A stretch of DNA of 53,635 nt from an uncultured marine group I thaumarchaeote (GTDB taxonomy: Archaea; Thermoproteota; Nitrososphaeria; Nitrososphaerales; Nitrosopumilaceae): the NCBI GenBank assembly GCA_902552015.1, contig CACDFH010000004.1, positions 1 through 53,635 on the forward strand, given 5' to 3'. The notes under the pieces were generated by a model, which ran no database searches, was not told the origin of the DNA, and saw nothing but the letters and a program-made list of their open reading frames with translations. This document shows positions 23,183 to 31,769 of the stretch, one piece after another (the stretch's first letter is position 1; every line of letters starts with the position of its first letter). A program made the position numbers and the translations under genes.

Positions 23183-23195
23183 AGTACAATTTTCA
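23183..23195 (-). promoter_or_regulatory. Second copy of the TAGTACAATTTTC motif
   Basis: Identical 13-mer to 21508-21520, about 40 bases before the start of the 216-residue anchored protein gene and 43 bases before the divergent CopC-CopD gene. Position and identity suggest a common regulator for the cluster. Confidence 0.45.
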
Positions 23196-23237
23196 GAGAG
23201 CATTTCTTTAAATTATAAGTAAACAAAATCGATACAA

Positions 23238-26009
23238 TTGAAAAAAATTTGGATTTTGCCTGTACTAGTATTCTTTTTAGGATTCCCTTTAGCTAGTGCA
23301 CATCCATTTTTGTTAGATTCAGAACCAGGACAAGGTCAAAATGCACCAGCAGGAACTACACAAATAATTACAAATTATTCTGAAGCAGTTGAAATTGGTT
23401 TTTCAGAATTAAGAGTGTATGATGCAAATGGAAATCAAATTGATAATAAAGATACAGCATATAACAATGGAGAAACATCACTAATAGTTACTACACCACC
23501 GCTCGAAGACGGAGTTTATACAATTACTAGCAAAGTTCTATCAAAAATTGATGGACATCTAGTACAAGCAGCCATAGTATTTGGAGTGGGAGATGTAAAA
23601 ATTGATTCATCATTATTGGAGAAACAAGAAAGCTCAGAAACTACATTCATTCCAGAATCAATTGCAAGATTTCCTGGATTGGTTGGTCAGACAATAGTTC
23701 TAGGAGGAGTAATAGTTTCAATTACAATTTGGTCATCACAACAAACTAGATTTAGAGAAGTTTTTGCCGACATTAATGAACAATTTAAGGTGAAATTTTC
23801 AAAAATTATTGGAATTGGAGTAATTGCAACTTTTGCATCAAATTTTATAATGCTAGGAGTTCAGACATGGAGATTAGAAACTTCGCCGTTAGATGTTATC
23901 GGAACAACGTTTGGAACAACGTGGCTAATTCGAATGATCATAACAATAATCATAATTGGACTTTGGTTCTGGATGGAAAAGAAAAATGAAATTACAATTA
24001 AAGGACAAATTCCATTATTGATTGCATCATTAATTTTGATTGCAACTACCACAATGATGGGGCATGGTGCATCAACTGAGTTAGAAGCTCCATGGATTTT
24101 AGATTATTCACACAATTTGTTATCATCAATCTGGATTGGAGGAGTGATATTTTTTGCATTTGTTGCATTGCCAACCATTACAAAGACAGAGAATTCAATA
24201 AAAGAGAAAATTACACTAAGTTTGATTCCAAGATTTTCAGGATTATTCATTATCGCAATTGGAATTTTAATCATAACAGGTCCGACTTTACTATGGTTTT
24301 TGGATGATAACGTAGCATCACTAACTGATTCTACATATGGAAAATTGATTTTAATAAAAATTGGAATTGCCGCTGTGATGATTGCATTTGGAGGCTTGTA
24401 TCAAGTAAAATTCATGAGAGATACGTATGATTTTGAGAAATTAGACATTTCAAAAAAAATTGGTAAGCCATTAAAAATTGAGGCAGGATTAGGAATTGCA
24501 TTACTAGCAGTTGTTGCACTTTTGGTAAATTCATCACTACCTGCAGGAGAAATCCAATCTGCAGATGCATTGCAAGGAACATTTGGTTATGAATCAGTAT
24601 TATTTTCTGAAAATGCAAAATTTGACGTCAAAGTATTACCAGCAGGAATTGGATCAAATACAATTTCAGTTATAGTCACATCATATGATGACAAACCGCT
24701 TGCAGATATTTCAGGATTGAAGGTTAAAGTTTCAAATCCACAAAAAAATATTTCACCGATAGAAGCTGAAGTTATAGAAGACGTACAAGATTCAATTACA
24801 AAATATTCTGCAGATGCTACATTTGGATTTGCAGGAAATTGGCAAATTGAATTAGAAGCCCAAAGAGCAGAAAATTCAAATGAAAATGCAATATTCAGTC
24901 TTCAGATAAAACCTGCACTTAGAGATATTAGAACTGAGATTACAGAGTACGAGTTCCCAGCAGAAGAGACAGCACCATTATTCCCAGTTTATGATGGAAA
25001 AAATATTTGGATTTCTGATGCGCAAAAACCAAGATTATGGAAATTTTCAATAGAAGATGAACAGTTTACACCATACACATTTGATGGATTAACAACAATT
25101 TTCATGGATATGGGTAAAGATGGAAAAATTTGGTTTACAGATACACCTAATTCAAAAATTGGAAGTTTTGATCCTAAAACAGAAGAATTTGAAACTATCG
25201 AATTACCACAGTTCAATTTGGCTATCAAAAAATCACTTCCAACATCTGTAGGAGTTGATAACGAAAATGATGTTTGGGTAGCAGTAATTGATCAATCATT
25301 GCTTTTAGAGTATAATCAATCAACAAAAAAATTCAAGATAGTAAATACTATCACGCCTGAAGCAGGACCAACTGCAATCGAGATTGACGATTCGAACAAT
25401 GTATGGTTTGCAGAATCTCTAGTAGGTAAATTAGGTAAGATTGATGGAGAAACAAAAGAGGTAACAGAGTTTGCACCTCAAGGAGAACCGATGGCAGAAC
25501 CATTTGCATTAATGATTGATAAGGAAGAAAATGTTTGGATTGCAGAACATATTGGTCCTGCAATAACAAAGTTCAATCCAATTTTAGAAGACTTTGAACA
25601 AATTAAAATTTCAAATCCAGAATCATTGCCATTTGGAATGGCCTTTGATAAATACGACAACATGTGGGTTGCACAACACGTCATAGATAGTTTAGTAGTG
25701 TATGATCAGAGTAGTAATCAGATTATTGAAATTGGCATACCAACTGAAGGTTCATTCACGCAATTCGTAATTGCAGATAATAATGGAGATATTTGGTTTG
25801 TGGAACAACGTGGAGGAAAACTTGGTAAAGTTTCAATCAGTGCAGTGCCAAGCCAAATAGGACCAGTTCAAGAAGAAACACCTCAGAGCATAATGTATGT
25901 AGAATTAGTAGCACCAATTATTGCAGCAGGAATTATTGCTACATCATTATTTTATGTGAAAAGTGTACGAGATAAGAGAAAAATTGATGAGTTAATTTCC
26001 ACTAAGTAA
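23238..26009 (+). CDS. CopC-CopD-beta-propeller fusion, putative copper transport/sensing protein
   Basis: 923 residues opened by TTG; a TATA-like TTTAAATTATAAG about 25 bases upstream supports it. The signal peptide ends ASA and the mature chain starts with His22 (HPFLLDSEPGQG). This is a CopC domain with Asp105 and His107 in SKIDGHLVQ, the CopC Cu(II) ligands. Residues 145-440 are a multi-helix CopD membrane domain. A beta-sandwich linker follows, then seven blades of a virginiamycin-B-lyase/NHL-type propeller (IWISDAQKPRLW, IWFTDTPNSKIG, VWFAESLVGKLG and so on), and a C-terminal membrane helix. CopC/CopD import copper in bacteria. The propeller fusion is unusual. Confidence 0.85.
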   Translation: MKKIWILPVLVFFLGFPLASAHPFLLDSEPGQGQNAPAGTTQIITNYSEAVEIGFSELRVYDANGNQIDNKDTAYNNGETSLIVTTPPLEDGVYTITSKVLSKIDGHLVQAAIVFGVGDVKIDSSLLEKQESSETTFIPESIARFPGLVGQTIVLGGVIVSITIWSSQQTRFREVFADINEQFKVKFSKIIGIGVIATFASNFIMLGVQTWRLETSPLDVIGTTFGTTWLIRMIITIIIIGLWFWMEKKNEITIKGQIPLLIASLILIATTTMMGHGASTELEAPWILDYSHNLLSSIWIGGVIFFAFVALPTITKTENSIKEKITLSLIPRFSGLFIIAIGILIITGPTLLWFLDDNVASLTDSTYGKLILIKIGIAAVMIAFGGLYQVKFMRDTYDFEKLDISKKIGKPLKIEAGLGIALLAVVALLVNSSLPAGEIQSADALQGTFGYESVLFSENAKFDVKVLPAGIGSNTISVIVTSYDDKPLADISGLKVKVSNPQKNISPIEAEVIEDVQDSITKYSADATFGFAGNWQIELEAQRAENSNENAIFSLQIKPALRDIRTEITEYEFPAEETAPLFPVYDGKNIWISDAQKPRLWKFSIEDEQFTPYTFDGLTTIFMDMGKDGKIWFTDTPNSKIGSFDPKTEEFETIELPQFNLAIKKSLPTSVGVDNENDVWVAVIDQSLLLEYNQSTKKFKIVNTITPEAGPTAIEIDDSNNVWFAESLVGKLGKIDGETKEVTEFAPQGEPMAEPFALMIDKEENVWIAEHIGPAITKFNPILEDFEQIKISNPESLPFGMAFDKYDNMWVAQHVIDSLVVYDQSSNQIIEIGIPTEGSFTQFVIADNNGDIWFVEQRGGKLGKVSISAVPSQIGPVQEETPQSIMYVELVAPIIAAGIIATSLFYVKSVRDKRKIDELISTK

Positions 26010-26035
26010 AATAAGAGTAAGAATAGTTTTACAAT

Positions 26036-27592
26036 ATGAAGATCATAATTGGAATACTGTTAGTATTTTTTGTAACATTCTCAATTGGAACAGCATTTGG
26101 TCATGGAGCAGGTATCGAGGCATCACCATTAATTTTTACAAATGATAGAGAAGTGAAAGTTACAGTAGAATTACTTCCAGCAGATTTTTACAAATCAGAT
26201 CAAAAAATGATTAAGATTGATGCTTATGATCATACAAATCGTGAAACCATTACAAATGCTAGTTTTAAGGTGCAAATTTTTAATGACAATCAGTTATTGC
26301 TAGATGAGTGGTTTTACACACAAGATGGAAATTTGATTTTAGAAGTTGATCCTGATGTAATTGTCACTAGTAGAGATGCCATTGAAATTTCAGGAGAGAA
26401 GAACAGTTTTGGTTTGTGGGAAAAAACTGATACAACACCATTAATCGTAACTGGACCAATTTTTGATGAGGGTGGAATATACACTTTCAAGATCAATCTA
26501 GACGCTCAAGACGAAGTTGGAATAATTAGTGATGTAGAATTTGAGGTTCAAGTAAGCGTAACTAACGTAACATATTATCAAGAAAAGGTAGGGCAAAAAG
26601 ATGCAGAGTTTAGAGTGAAATCATACTATGATAAAGTTAGCAATTTCGAGTATGATTCAAAAGAAAATGTTGCAAAAATTAGTTTTCCATTTGATTTTTC
26701 TGAGACAAATATTTCACATACAAATGTAATACATACAGAAATAATGTTTGCAAAAAATACACTTGAGTTTCTTTCACCAAATTATTCGGGTACGGGTAAT
26801 GGTATAGAACTATTCAAATCATCAATATTTATCGACGATTATTCTGAAGAAGATAATCGCATAGTTCACTTTGTATTACTGCCAGATCACGTAAGACACA
26901 TCAAAAATCAAATAAAAAAGATGGGTGAAGAAATACCAAATTCAATTGATTTAGTTCTCAACAAAGGAAAAGAAATAGAATTTCCATTACGAACTTTAAC
27001 ACTTAGCGAAGAATATCAAGTTGATTTATCGTGGGATCCTAAAGTTATAGTTCCTGGGGAAAAAGTCAAATTCATTTACACATTCAGAGATACGACAGAC
27101 TTGGGTCCAATTAGAGATTCTGATTATACATTTACAATATTACAAGACGGTAAAACAATTTTTTCTGAAGACAGATTTGCAAAAATTGGCGCAGACTTTA
27201 CAGACTTTACATTTACAGAAGAACAAACAGGTCTTACAATTGCTAGATTTTCAAACATTTCAGGAAGTGGACAACAAACAGAATTTGCATTTGTAGTAGG
27301 TGGACAAACAGAATTAAAATCACCATCAGTTCCAGAATGGGTGAAGAACAATGCTGGATGGTGGGCAGAGGGTCAGATACCAGACTCTGCATTCATTGAT
27401 GGAATTGAATACTTGATCAAAGATGGAATTATTGTTGTTTCAAATGCAAAACAGAGTGAATCACAAGCAGATGGAATTCCAGAATGGGTGAAGAACAATG
27501 CTGGATGGTGGGCAGAGGGTCAGATACCAGACTCTGCATTCATTGATGGAATTGAATACTTGATCAAAGATGGAATTATAAGAATAAGTTAA
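26036..27592 (+). CDS. Exported protein with two identical C-terminal W-rich repeats, His-first mature end
   Basis: 518 residues. The signal peptide ends AFG and the mature chain is predicted to start at His23 (HGAGIEASPLIF). The beta-rich body is paralogous to the 551-residue protein at 18240-19895, including the VELLPADF and FYDDDG-like (here FYTQDGNLILEV) segments. Two C-terminal repeats contain PEWVKNNAGWWAEGQIPDSA and end in IKDGII. Their DNA is identical over 103 bases. The gene follows the CopC-CopD fusion by 26 bases on the same strand, so it is probably in its operon. A surface or copper-related role is inferred from this context. Confidence 0.7.
   Translation: MKIIIGILLVFFVTFSIGTAFGHGAGIEASPLIFTNDREVKVTVELLPADFYKSDQKMIKIDAYDHTNRETITNASFKVQIFNDNQLLLDEWFYTQDGNLILEVDPDVIVTSRDAIEISGEKNSFGLWEKTDTTPLIVTGPIFDEGGIYTFKINLDAQDEVGIISDVEFEVQVSVTNVTYYQEKVGQKDAEFRVKSYYDKVSNFEYDSKENVAKISFPFDFSETNISHTNVIHTEIMFAKNTLEFLSPNYSGTGNGIELFKSSIFIDDYSEEDNRIVHFVLLPDHVRHIKNQIKKMGEEIPNSIDLVLNKGKEIEFPLRTLTLSEEYQVDLSWDPKVIVPGEKVKFIYTFRDTTDLGPIRDSDYTFTILQDGKTIFSEDRFAKIGADFTDFTFTEEQTGLTIARFSNISGSGQQTEFAFVVGGQTELKSPSVPEWVKNNAGWWAEGQIPDSAFIDGIEYLIKDGIIVVSNAKQSESQADGIPEWVKNNAGWWAEGQIPDSAFIDGIEYLIKDGIIRIS
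27330..27579 (+). repeat. 103-bp perfect direct repeat inside the W-rich repeat gene
   Basis: Bases 27330-27432 and 27477-27579 are identical, offset by 147 bases (49 codons). Each encodes one W-rich repeat. The related gene at 18240-19895 has two clearly diverged copies, so the identity here points to recent duplication or gene conversion. Confidence 0.9.
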
Positions 27593-27603
27593 AAAAATTC
27601 TAG

Positions 27604-27735
27604 TTACTCAAAAGCTGAAACAAAACTAGATTGTTCAACCTTTGTTTCTTTGCAGTTGCATTGATTTGAAGATTCACCGCATTCAAAGCAAACTAAGAGA
27701 TTTCCGCCTTTACAGTCGTATAGTGACATTTCCAT
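27604..27735 (-). CDS. Small cysteine-rich protein, 43 aa
   Basis: A 43-codon frame in the gap before pyrB. Five cysteines lie in YDCKGGNLLVCFECGESSNQ and the following CNCKE, close to a small zinc-binding knuckle. No signal peptide. The ATG at 27735 is followed by another in-frame ATG two codons on. It could bind zinc or copper; no family recognised. Confidence 0.5.
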   Translation of the reverse strand: MEMSLYDCKGGNLLVCFECGESSNQCNCKETKVEQSSFVSAFE

Positions 27736-27800
27736 ATTGTATTACAAAGTTTGTATTTAATGATGATTGAGCATATAGATCGTGTATGACTATTGTTTTC

Positions 27801-28718
27801 CTATTGTAAAAGTAGGCTCAAAATTGCTGCACGTGTAAATTTTCCATATTCAGCTTGCTGGAAATACTTTGCTTGTTTTGAAGAATCAACATCAGTTGAA
27901 ATTTCATCAATTCTTGGAAGAGGATGTAATAGTATTGCATCGTCTTTCATTTTATTTACAACATCTTGACCTATCACATAACTGCCTTTTACTTTGACAT
28001 ATTCTTCTTCATCAGGGAATCTTTCTTTTTGAATTCTTGTTACATACAAAACATCCAAGTCCTCTATGTACTCATCTATATTTTCAGATTCAGTGTACGA
28101 TAGATTTTCTTTTAGATTGTATGTAGAATCACTTCTAATTTTTAATGACTCTGGAGATATCAGATGGACATTGACATCATAATTGCTTAGTCCATACAAT
28201 AAGGAGTAAACTGTTCGACCATATTTGAGATCACCAACAATTCCAATATTTTTTCCATCAATTTTGCCTAGTTCCTTTTTTATCGTATACAAATCCTGAA
28301 TTGCTTGGGTAGGATGTTCTTCAGTTCCACTACCTGCATTGATTATAGGTTTGGAAGATACCTCTGCTGCAAATTTACTAGAACCATCCAGAGAATGACG
28401 TAAAACAATTGCATCAGTATATCCAGACATAATTCTTACAGTGTCAGCCAAACTTTCACCCTTTTGAACAGATGAAGACGTTGCATCAGCAATTCCAAAT
28501 GAGGTTCCCCCAAGCAAAGCCATTGCAGATTGAAAACTAAGTCTAGTTCTTGTACTTGGCTCAAAAAATAGATAGCCCAAAGTTTTTCCTCTAGCTATTT
28601 CTCGTCTCTGTTCGGCCTCCATTTCCATGATTTCATTTGTTTTTGAGTAGATTTGTTCTAAATCATCCTTTGATAAATCACGTATAGATATAATGTCATT
28701 TTGGGAAAAATTATTCAT
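27801..28718 (-). CDS. pyrB: Aspartate carbamoyltransferase, catalytic subunit
   Basis: 305 residues from the ATG at 28718. The carbamoyl-phosphate motif FEPSTRTRLSFQSAM, the aspartate-domain GDLKYGRTVYSL and HPLPRIDEI are diagnostic. It catalyses the first committed step of pyrimidine synthesis, joining carbamoyl phosphate and aspartate. An in-frame ATG at 28730 exists, but the reverse-strand TATA-like TGTATATCT is centred 27 bases before 28718, favouring this start. The regulatory subunit gene pyrI is divergent instead of following in an operon. Confidence 0.96.
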   Translation of the reverse strand: MNNFSQNDIISIRDLSKDDLEQIYSKTNEIMEMEAEQRREIARGKTLGYLFFEPSTRTRLSFQSAMALLGGTSFGIADATSSSVQKGESLADTVRIMSGYTDAIVLRHSLDGSSKFAAEVSSKPIINAGSGTEEHPTQAIQDLYTIKKELGKIDGKNIGIVGDLKYGRTVYSLLYGLSNYDVNVHLISPESLKIRSDSTYNLKENLSYTESENIDEYIEDLDVLYVTRIQKERFPDEEEYVKVKGSYVIGQDVVNKMKDDAILLHPLPRIDEISTDVDSSKQAKYFQQAEYGKFTRAAILSLLLQ

Positions 28719-28728
28719 TCTTTGAATC

Positions 28729-28749
28729 ATATATAGTGGCAGATATACA
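28729..28749. promoter_or_regulatory. Back-to-back TATA boxes of pyrB and pyrI
   Basis: ATATATA at 28729-28735 is centred 27 bases before the pyrI ATG (28759). On the other strand TGTATATCT (28741-28749) is centred 27 bases before the pyrB ATG at 28718. The two leaderless promoters overlap in a 40-bp gap, so polymerase binding for one may exclude the other or keep the two in step. Confidence 0.55.
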
Positions 28750-28758
28750 AACTATTCT

Positions 28759-29229
28759 ATGGAACAATCCGATTTGCTAGTCAGGCGTATCAAAGATGGA
28801 ACAGTAATTGATCATATTAACGAGGGAAAAGGTCTCAGAGTTTTAGAAGCACTGGAAATTGATGGCAGTCGTGGAAATGTCATAACTATTGCTTTGAACA
28901 TGCCTAGCGGTAAATTAAAGAAAAAAGACATGATAAAGGTAGAAGGCAGGTTCCTAGAAGATGATGATACAAACAAACTAGCAGTAATTGCTCCATCATC
29001 GACGGTAAATATAATCAAAGATTACAAACTTGTAGAAAAAAGAAGAGTTTCACTACCTAATCAGATAGAACAAATTTTTCGATGCTCAAATCCAGATTGT
29101 ATTACTAACAGTCAAGAACACATCGAGTCTACAATGGAAGTAATGGATAAGGAAAATCTAGTTCTAAAGTGTAGATATTGTGGAAGAATTTTAGATGTAA
29201 ATGATCTAAAGGTTAGCAAAAAGAATTAA
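28759..29229 (+). CDS. pyrI: Aspartate carbamoyltransferase, regulatory subunit
   Basis: 156 residues. The N-terminal allosteric domain (VRRIKDGTVIDHINEGKGLR) matches PyrI, and the C-terminal zinc site is formed by CSNPDC and CRYCG, which clamp the regulatory chain to the catalytic trimers. It gives feedback control of PyrB by nucleotides. Divergent from pyrB with overlapping promoters. An extended hydrophilic end (DVNDLKVSKKN) is normal for archaeal forms. Confidence 0.96.
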   Translation: MEQSDLLVRRIKDGTVIDHINEGKGLRVLEALEIDGSRGNVITIALNMPSGKLKKKDMIKVEGRFLEDDDTNKLAVIAPSSTVNIIKDYKLVEKRRVSLPNQIEQIFRCSNPDCITNSQEHIESTMEVMDKENLVLKCRYCGRILDVNDLKVSKKN

Positions 29230-29253
29230 AAAATTTTAAAAAAATTATTTTGA

Positions 29254-29571
29254 TTATTGTCCTAAGATAATGAACATCATGACGATACCGTAGATAGCAA
29301 TTGATTCTACCATACCTACAAAGATGAATACCTTAGATTGTAATGCTGGGTTTTCACTGATTACTGCTAAACCTGCAGAACCTACTTGACCCAGTCCAAT
29401 TCCTGCACCAAATGCAGCAAGACCAAATGCAAGACCTGCACCTAAGAGTTTCAATGAATCACCACTAGAGGATGTTGCTTCATCTTCTGCAGCATATGCT
29501 ACACCTGTCAATCCTGATAGTGAGACTACCATGGTTGCAAGTAATAAAATTGAAAGTGGTTTCATTTTCAT
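29254..29571 (-). CDS. atpK: A-type ATP synthase subunit K (proteolipid/c-ring)
   Basis: 105 residues from the ATG at 29571. An N-terminal signal-like helix (ILLLATMVVSLSGLTGVAYA) precedes a two-helix hairpin with Gly-rich packing (GAGLAFGLAAFGAGIGLGQVG) and the ion-binding glutamate in FVGMVESIAIYG. The ring rotates with proton or sodium flow. An ATG at 29592 gives seven more residues, but the TATA-like TTTAAATA is centred 26 bases before 29571, so a leaderless start there is preferred. The extra N-terminal helix suggests a cleaved proteolipid precursor. It is the last of the minus-strand ATPase genes. Confidence 0.93.
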   Translation of the reverse strand: MKMKPLSILLLATMVVSLSGLTGVAYAAEDEATSSSGDSLKLLGAGLAFGLAAFGAGIGLGQVGSAGLAVISENPALQSKVFIFVGMVESIAIYGIVMMFIILGQ

Positions 29572-29615
29572 TTTTTGAAATCTTGAGACCATATTTAAAC
29601 CAACACCTAATTTTC

Positions 29616-29747
29616 TTAGATCTTATCCAAAGTTTTCTTTTTTGCAGATTGAAGTTTTTCTTTGATAGTCTTTGAGGAGTTTTCATATTCTTGATCTAAA
29701 GTTCTTTTAGAATTGTCAAGAAATCTTTTAATTTCATCTTTTGCCAT
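29616..29747 (-). CDS. 43-aa charged helical microprotein in the ATP synthase operon
   Basis: Begins one base after the atpD stop and ends 45 bases before the chosen atpK start. The peptide (AKDEIKRFLDNSKRTLDQEY, then KTIKEKLQSAKKK) is a single charged, probably amphipathic helix with no membrane segment. Its spacing means it is translated with the ATPase. It could be a short peripheral-stalk (H/G-like) subunit or an assembly/regulatory peptide. Neither role can be proven from the sequence, and its resemblance to a stalk helix is general. Confidence 0.65.
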   Translation of the reverse strand: MAKDEIKRFLDNSKRTLDQEYENSSKTIKEKLQSAKKKTLDKI

Positions 29748-29748
29748 T

Positions 29749-30381
29749 TTACTGTCTTTTCTCCATAGAAGCTTTGACCTTTTTCAACCTTGCGAATTCT
29801 TCTCTTTCTCTTTCTTCAAGGGTAGCAAGGATGAATCTGACTCGGGTTTTGTATTGAGGAATAATCACATTTTCTAAAGCATTTAGAAGTTTTTGGGTTT
29901 TTTCAAGTGCTTTTGCAAGGCTAAAGATAGAATTTTCATATTCAGCAGCCTTACAGATTTTTGGTAGTAAATCCTTGATTAATTTTGCACCACGATCAAT
30001 TGATGCATTTGTATCTGCAAATCCATAAGGAATTGATTTTGTGTCTTTTTCAGTTACGCTAAGTACAGGAATAGTTACATCTACTACACGTTTTACATCA
30101 GAATCTACTTCCATTACTCCAGGTGTAGATTGTGCTACAGAATCTACTGTTGCAACGCCTAAAGAGAGGTATGATTCGTTAACAGATTGATAAATGTCCT
30201 GAAGAGGGTCCCATATTCCACCTCGAGTTTTTTGTGCCTCAGTAATCATTTCTTCAATGTTTTTTAGCAAAACTTTACGTTTGTCATCAAGAATTTTTTG
30301 TACCATAGTTGCTACTTGGCTTGAACGTTTGTACTTGAAAAGCTCAATCTTTGTTGCTGTAACGTTTTGTCCAAATGACAT
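29749..30381 (-). CDS. atpD: A-type ATP synthase subunit D (central stalk)
   Basis: 210 residues. Long N- and C-terminal helices (VTATKIELFKYKRSSQVATMVQKIL at the start, ENVIIPQYKTRVRFILATLE near the end) form the coiled-coil rotor shaft typical of subunit D. It couples the rotating K-ring to the A3B3 head. Located between B and the microprotein gene, with 5 bases to atpB, consistent with the operon E-A-B-D. Confidence 0.93.
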   Translation of the reverse strand: MSFGQNVTATKIELFKYKRSSQVATMVQKILDDKRKVLLKNIEEMITEAQKTRGGIWDPLQDIYQSVNESYLSLGVATVDSVAQSTPGVMEVDSDVKRVVDVTIPVLSVTEKDTKSIPYGFADTNASIDRGAKLIKDLLPKICKAAEYENSIFSLAKALEKTQKLLNALENVIIPQYKTRVRFILATLEEREREEFARLKKVKASMEKRQ

Positions 30382-30386
30382 TAGAA

Positions 30387-31769
30387 TTATTCCTTATAGT
30401 ATTGATCTACGTATTTGTCTTTAACTTTAGTTAATTCATTCTTTGGAAGTTTTGAGACGCAACTCCATTGTAATCCCAAAGTTTCCTCAATTGTTCTGTT
30501 TTCATCTATTGCTTGTGTTAAGAATTTCTTTTCAAATTCGTCACCAAAGTTCATGTAATTAAGATCAACTGGCGTAAGTCCTGCTTTTCCTACAATTCCT
30601 GCTAATGCTCTAACTTCTTGAGCACGAGAATATGCATCATAATTTTGATTTGAAATTTCTTGGTGATCAGCACGTGTACTTCCTTCACCAATTCCGTCTT
30701 TCATGATTCTACTAAGACTCATCAAAATGTTAATTGGAGGATAAACACCTTGTCTGAACAAATCTCTTCCAAGTACTAATTGTCCTTCTGTAATGTAACC
30801 GGTAAGATCTGGAATTGGGTGAGTAATATCATCAGATGGCATTGTTAAGATAGGTACTTGAGTTACACTTCCTTTCTTACCTCTCAATCTTCCTGCTCTT
30901 TCATAAATTGTAGAAAGGTCAGTATAGAGATATCCAGGATAACCTTTTCTTCCAGGTACTTCTTCTCTTGCTGCACTGATTTCACGAAGTGCTTCTGCAT
31001 AGTTTGTCATATCAGTAAGAATAACGAGTACGTGCATTCCTAAATCATACGCAAGATATTCTGCAACAGTTAATGCTACTCTAGGTGTGATGATTCTCTC
31101 AATTGCAGGATCGTCTGCAAGATTCAAAAATAGTACACTTCTTTTGAGTGCACCAGATTCTTCTAAACTTCTTTTGAAATATTCTGCTTCACTGTATTGC
31201 ACACCAATTGCTGCAAATACAACAGCAAAACTATCATCTGTTCCAATGATTGCTGCTTGACGTGCAATTTGTGCTGCCAAGATGTTATGTGACATACCTG
31301 AACCTGAAAATATTGGAAGTTTTTGTCCTCTGACAAGTGTAAGCATTCCATCAATTACAGAGACTCCAGTTTGAATGAAATCTTTTGGATATTCTCTTTG
31401 TTCTGGATTCATTGGTGCTCCGTTAATATCTAAAAATGAGTCTGCAACTGGTTCTGGTAAACCGTCTTTTGCTCTTCCTAAACCATCAAAGACTCTACCG
31501 AGTACTTGTTCGGATACTGGCATTTCCATAACTTTTCCAACAAATTTTGCGTTTGTTCCAGATACAGAAAGACCTGTTGTACCTTCAAAAACTTGAACAA
31601 CTGCTTTGCCGTTTCCAACCTCTAAGACTTTACCTAAACGTCTTTCACCATCGGTTGTTTCAATTTCTACAAGCTCATCAAATGCTGCATTGTCGACACC
31701 ATCAACTATTACAAGTGGTCCTTTAATTTCAGCAATCTTGCTGTATTGAACTCCGCCTTGATTACTCAA
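30387..31769 (-). CDS. atpB: A-type ATP synthase subunit B
   Basis: 460 residues opened by a TTG that overlaps the atpA stop by four bases (translational coupling). The degenerate P-loop [13 protein letters not shown], the arginine region [19 protein letters not shown] and the N-terminal beta barrel are those of archaeal/vacuolar B subunits. B forms the non-catalytic nucleotide sites of the hexameric head. Length is normal. Confidence 0.97.
   Translation of the reverse strand: MSNQGGVQYSKIAEIKGPLVIVDGVDNAAFDELVEIETTDGERRLGKVLEVGNGKAVVQVFEGTTGLSVSGTNAKFVGKVMEMPVSEQVLGRVFDGLGRAKDGLPEPVADSFLDINGAPMNPEQREYPKDFIQTGVSVIDGMLTLVRGQKLPIFSGSGMSHNILAAQIARQAAIIGTDDSFAVVFAAIGVQYSEAEYFKRSLEESGALKRSVLFLNLADDPAIERIITPRVALTVAEYLAYDLGMHVLVILTDMTNYAEALREISAAREEVPGRKGYPGYLYTDLSTIYERAGRLRGKKGSVTQVPILTMPSDDITHPIPDLTGYITEGQLVLGRDLFRQGVYPPINILMSLSRIMKDGIGEGSTRADHQEISNQNYDAYSRAQEVRALAGIVGKAGLTPVDLNYMNFGDEFEKKFLTQAIDENRTIEETLGLQWSCVSKLPKNELTKVKDKYVDQYYKE

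Noticed and set aside
23861-24307. Overlapping ORFs on either strand inside the CopC-CopD gene
   Set aside because: They lack family motifs and lie within a strongly coding membrane domain; they are shadows of the real frame.
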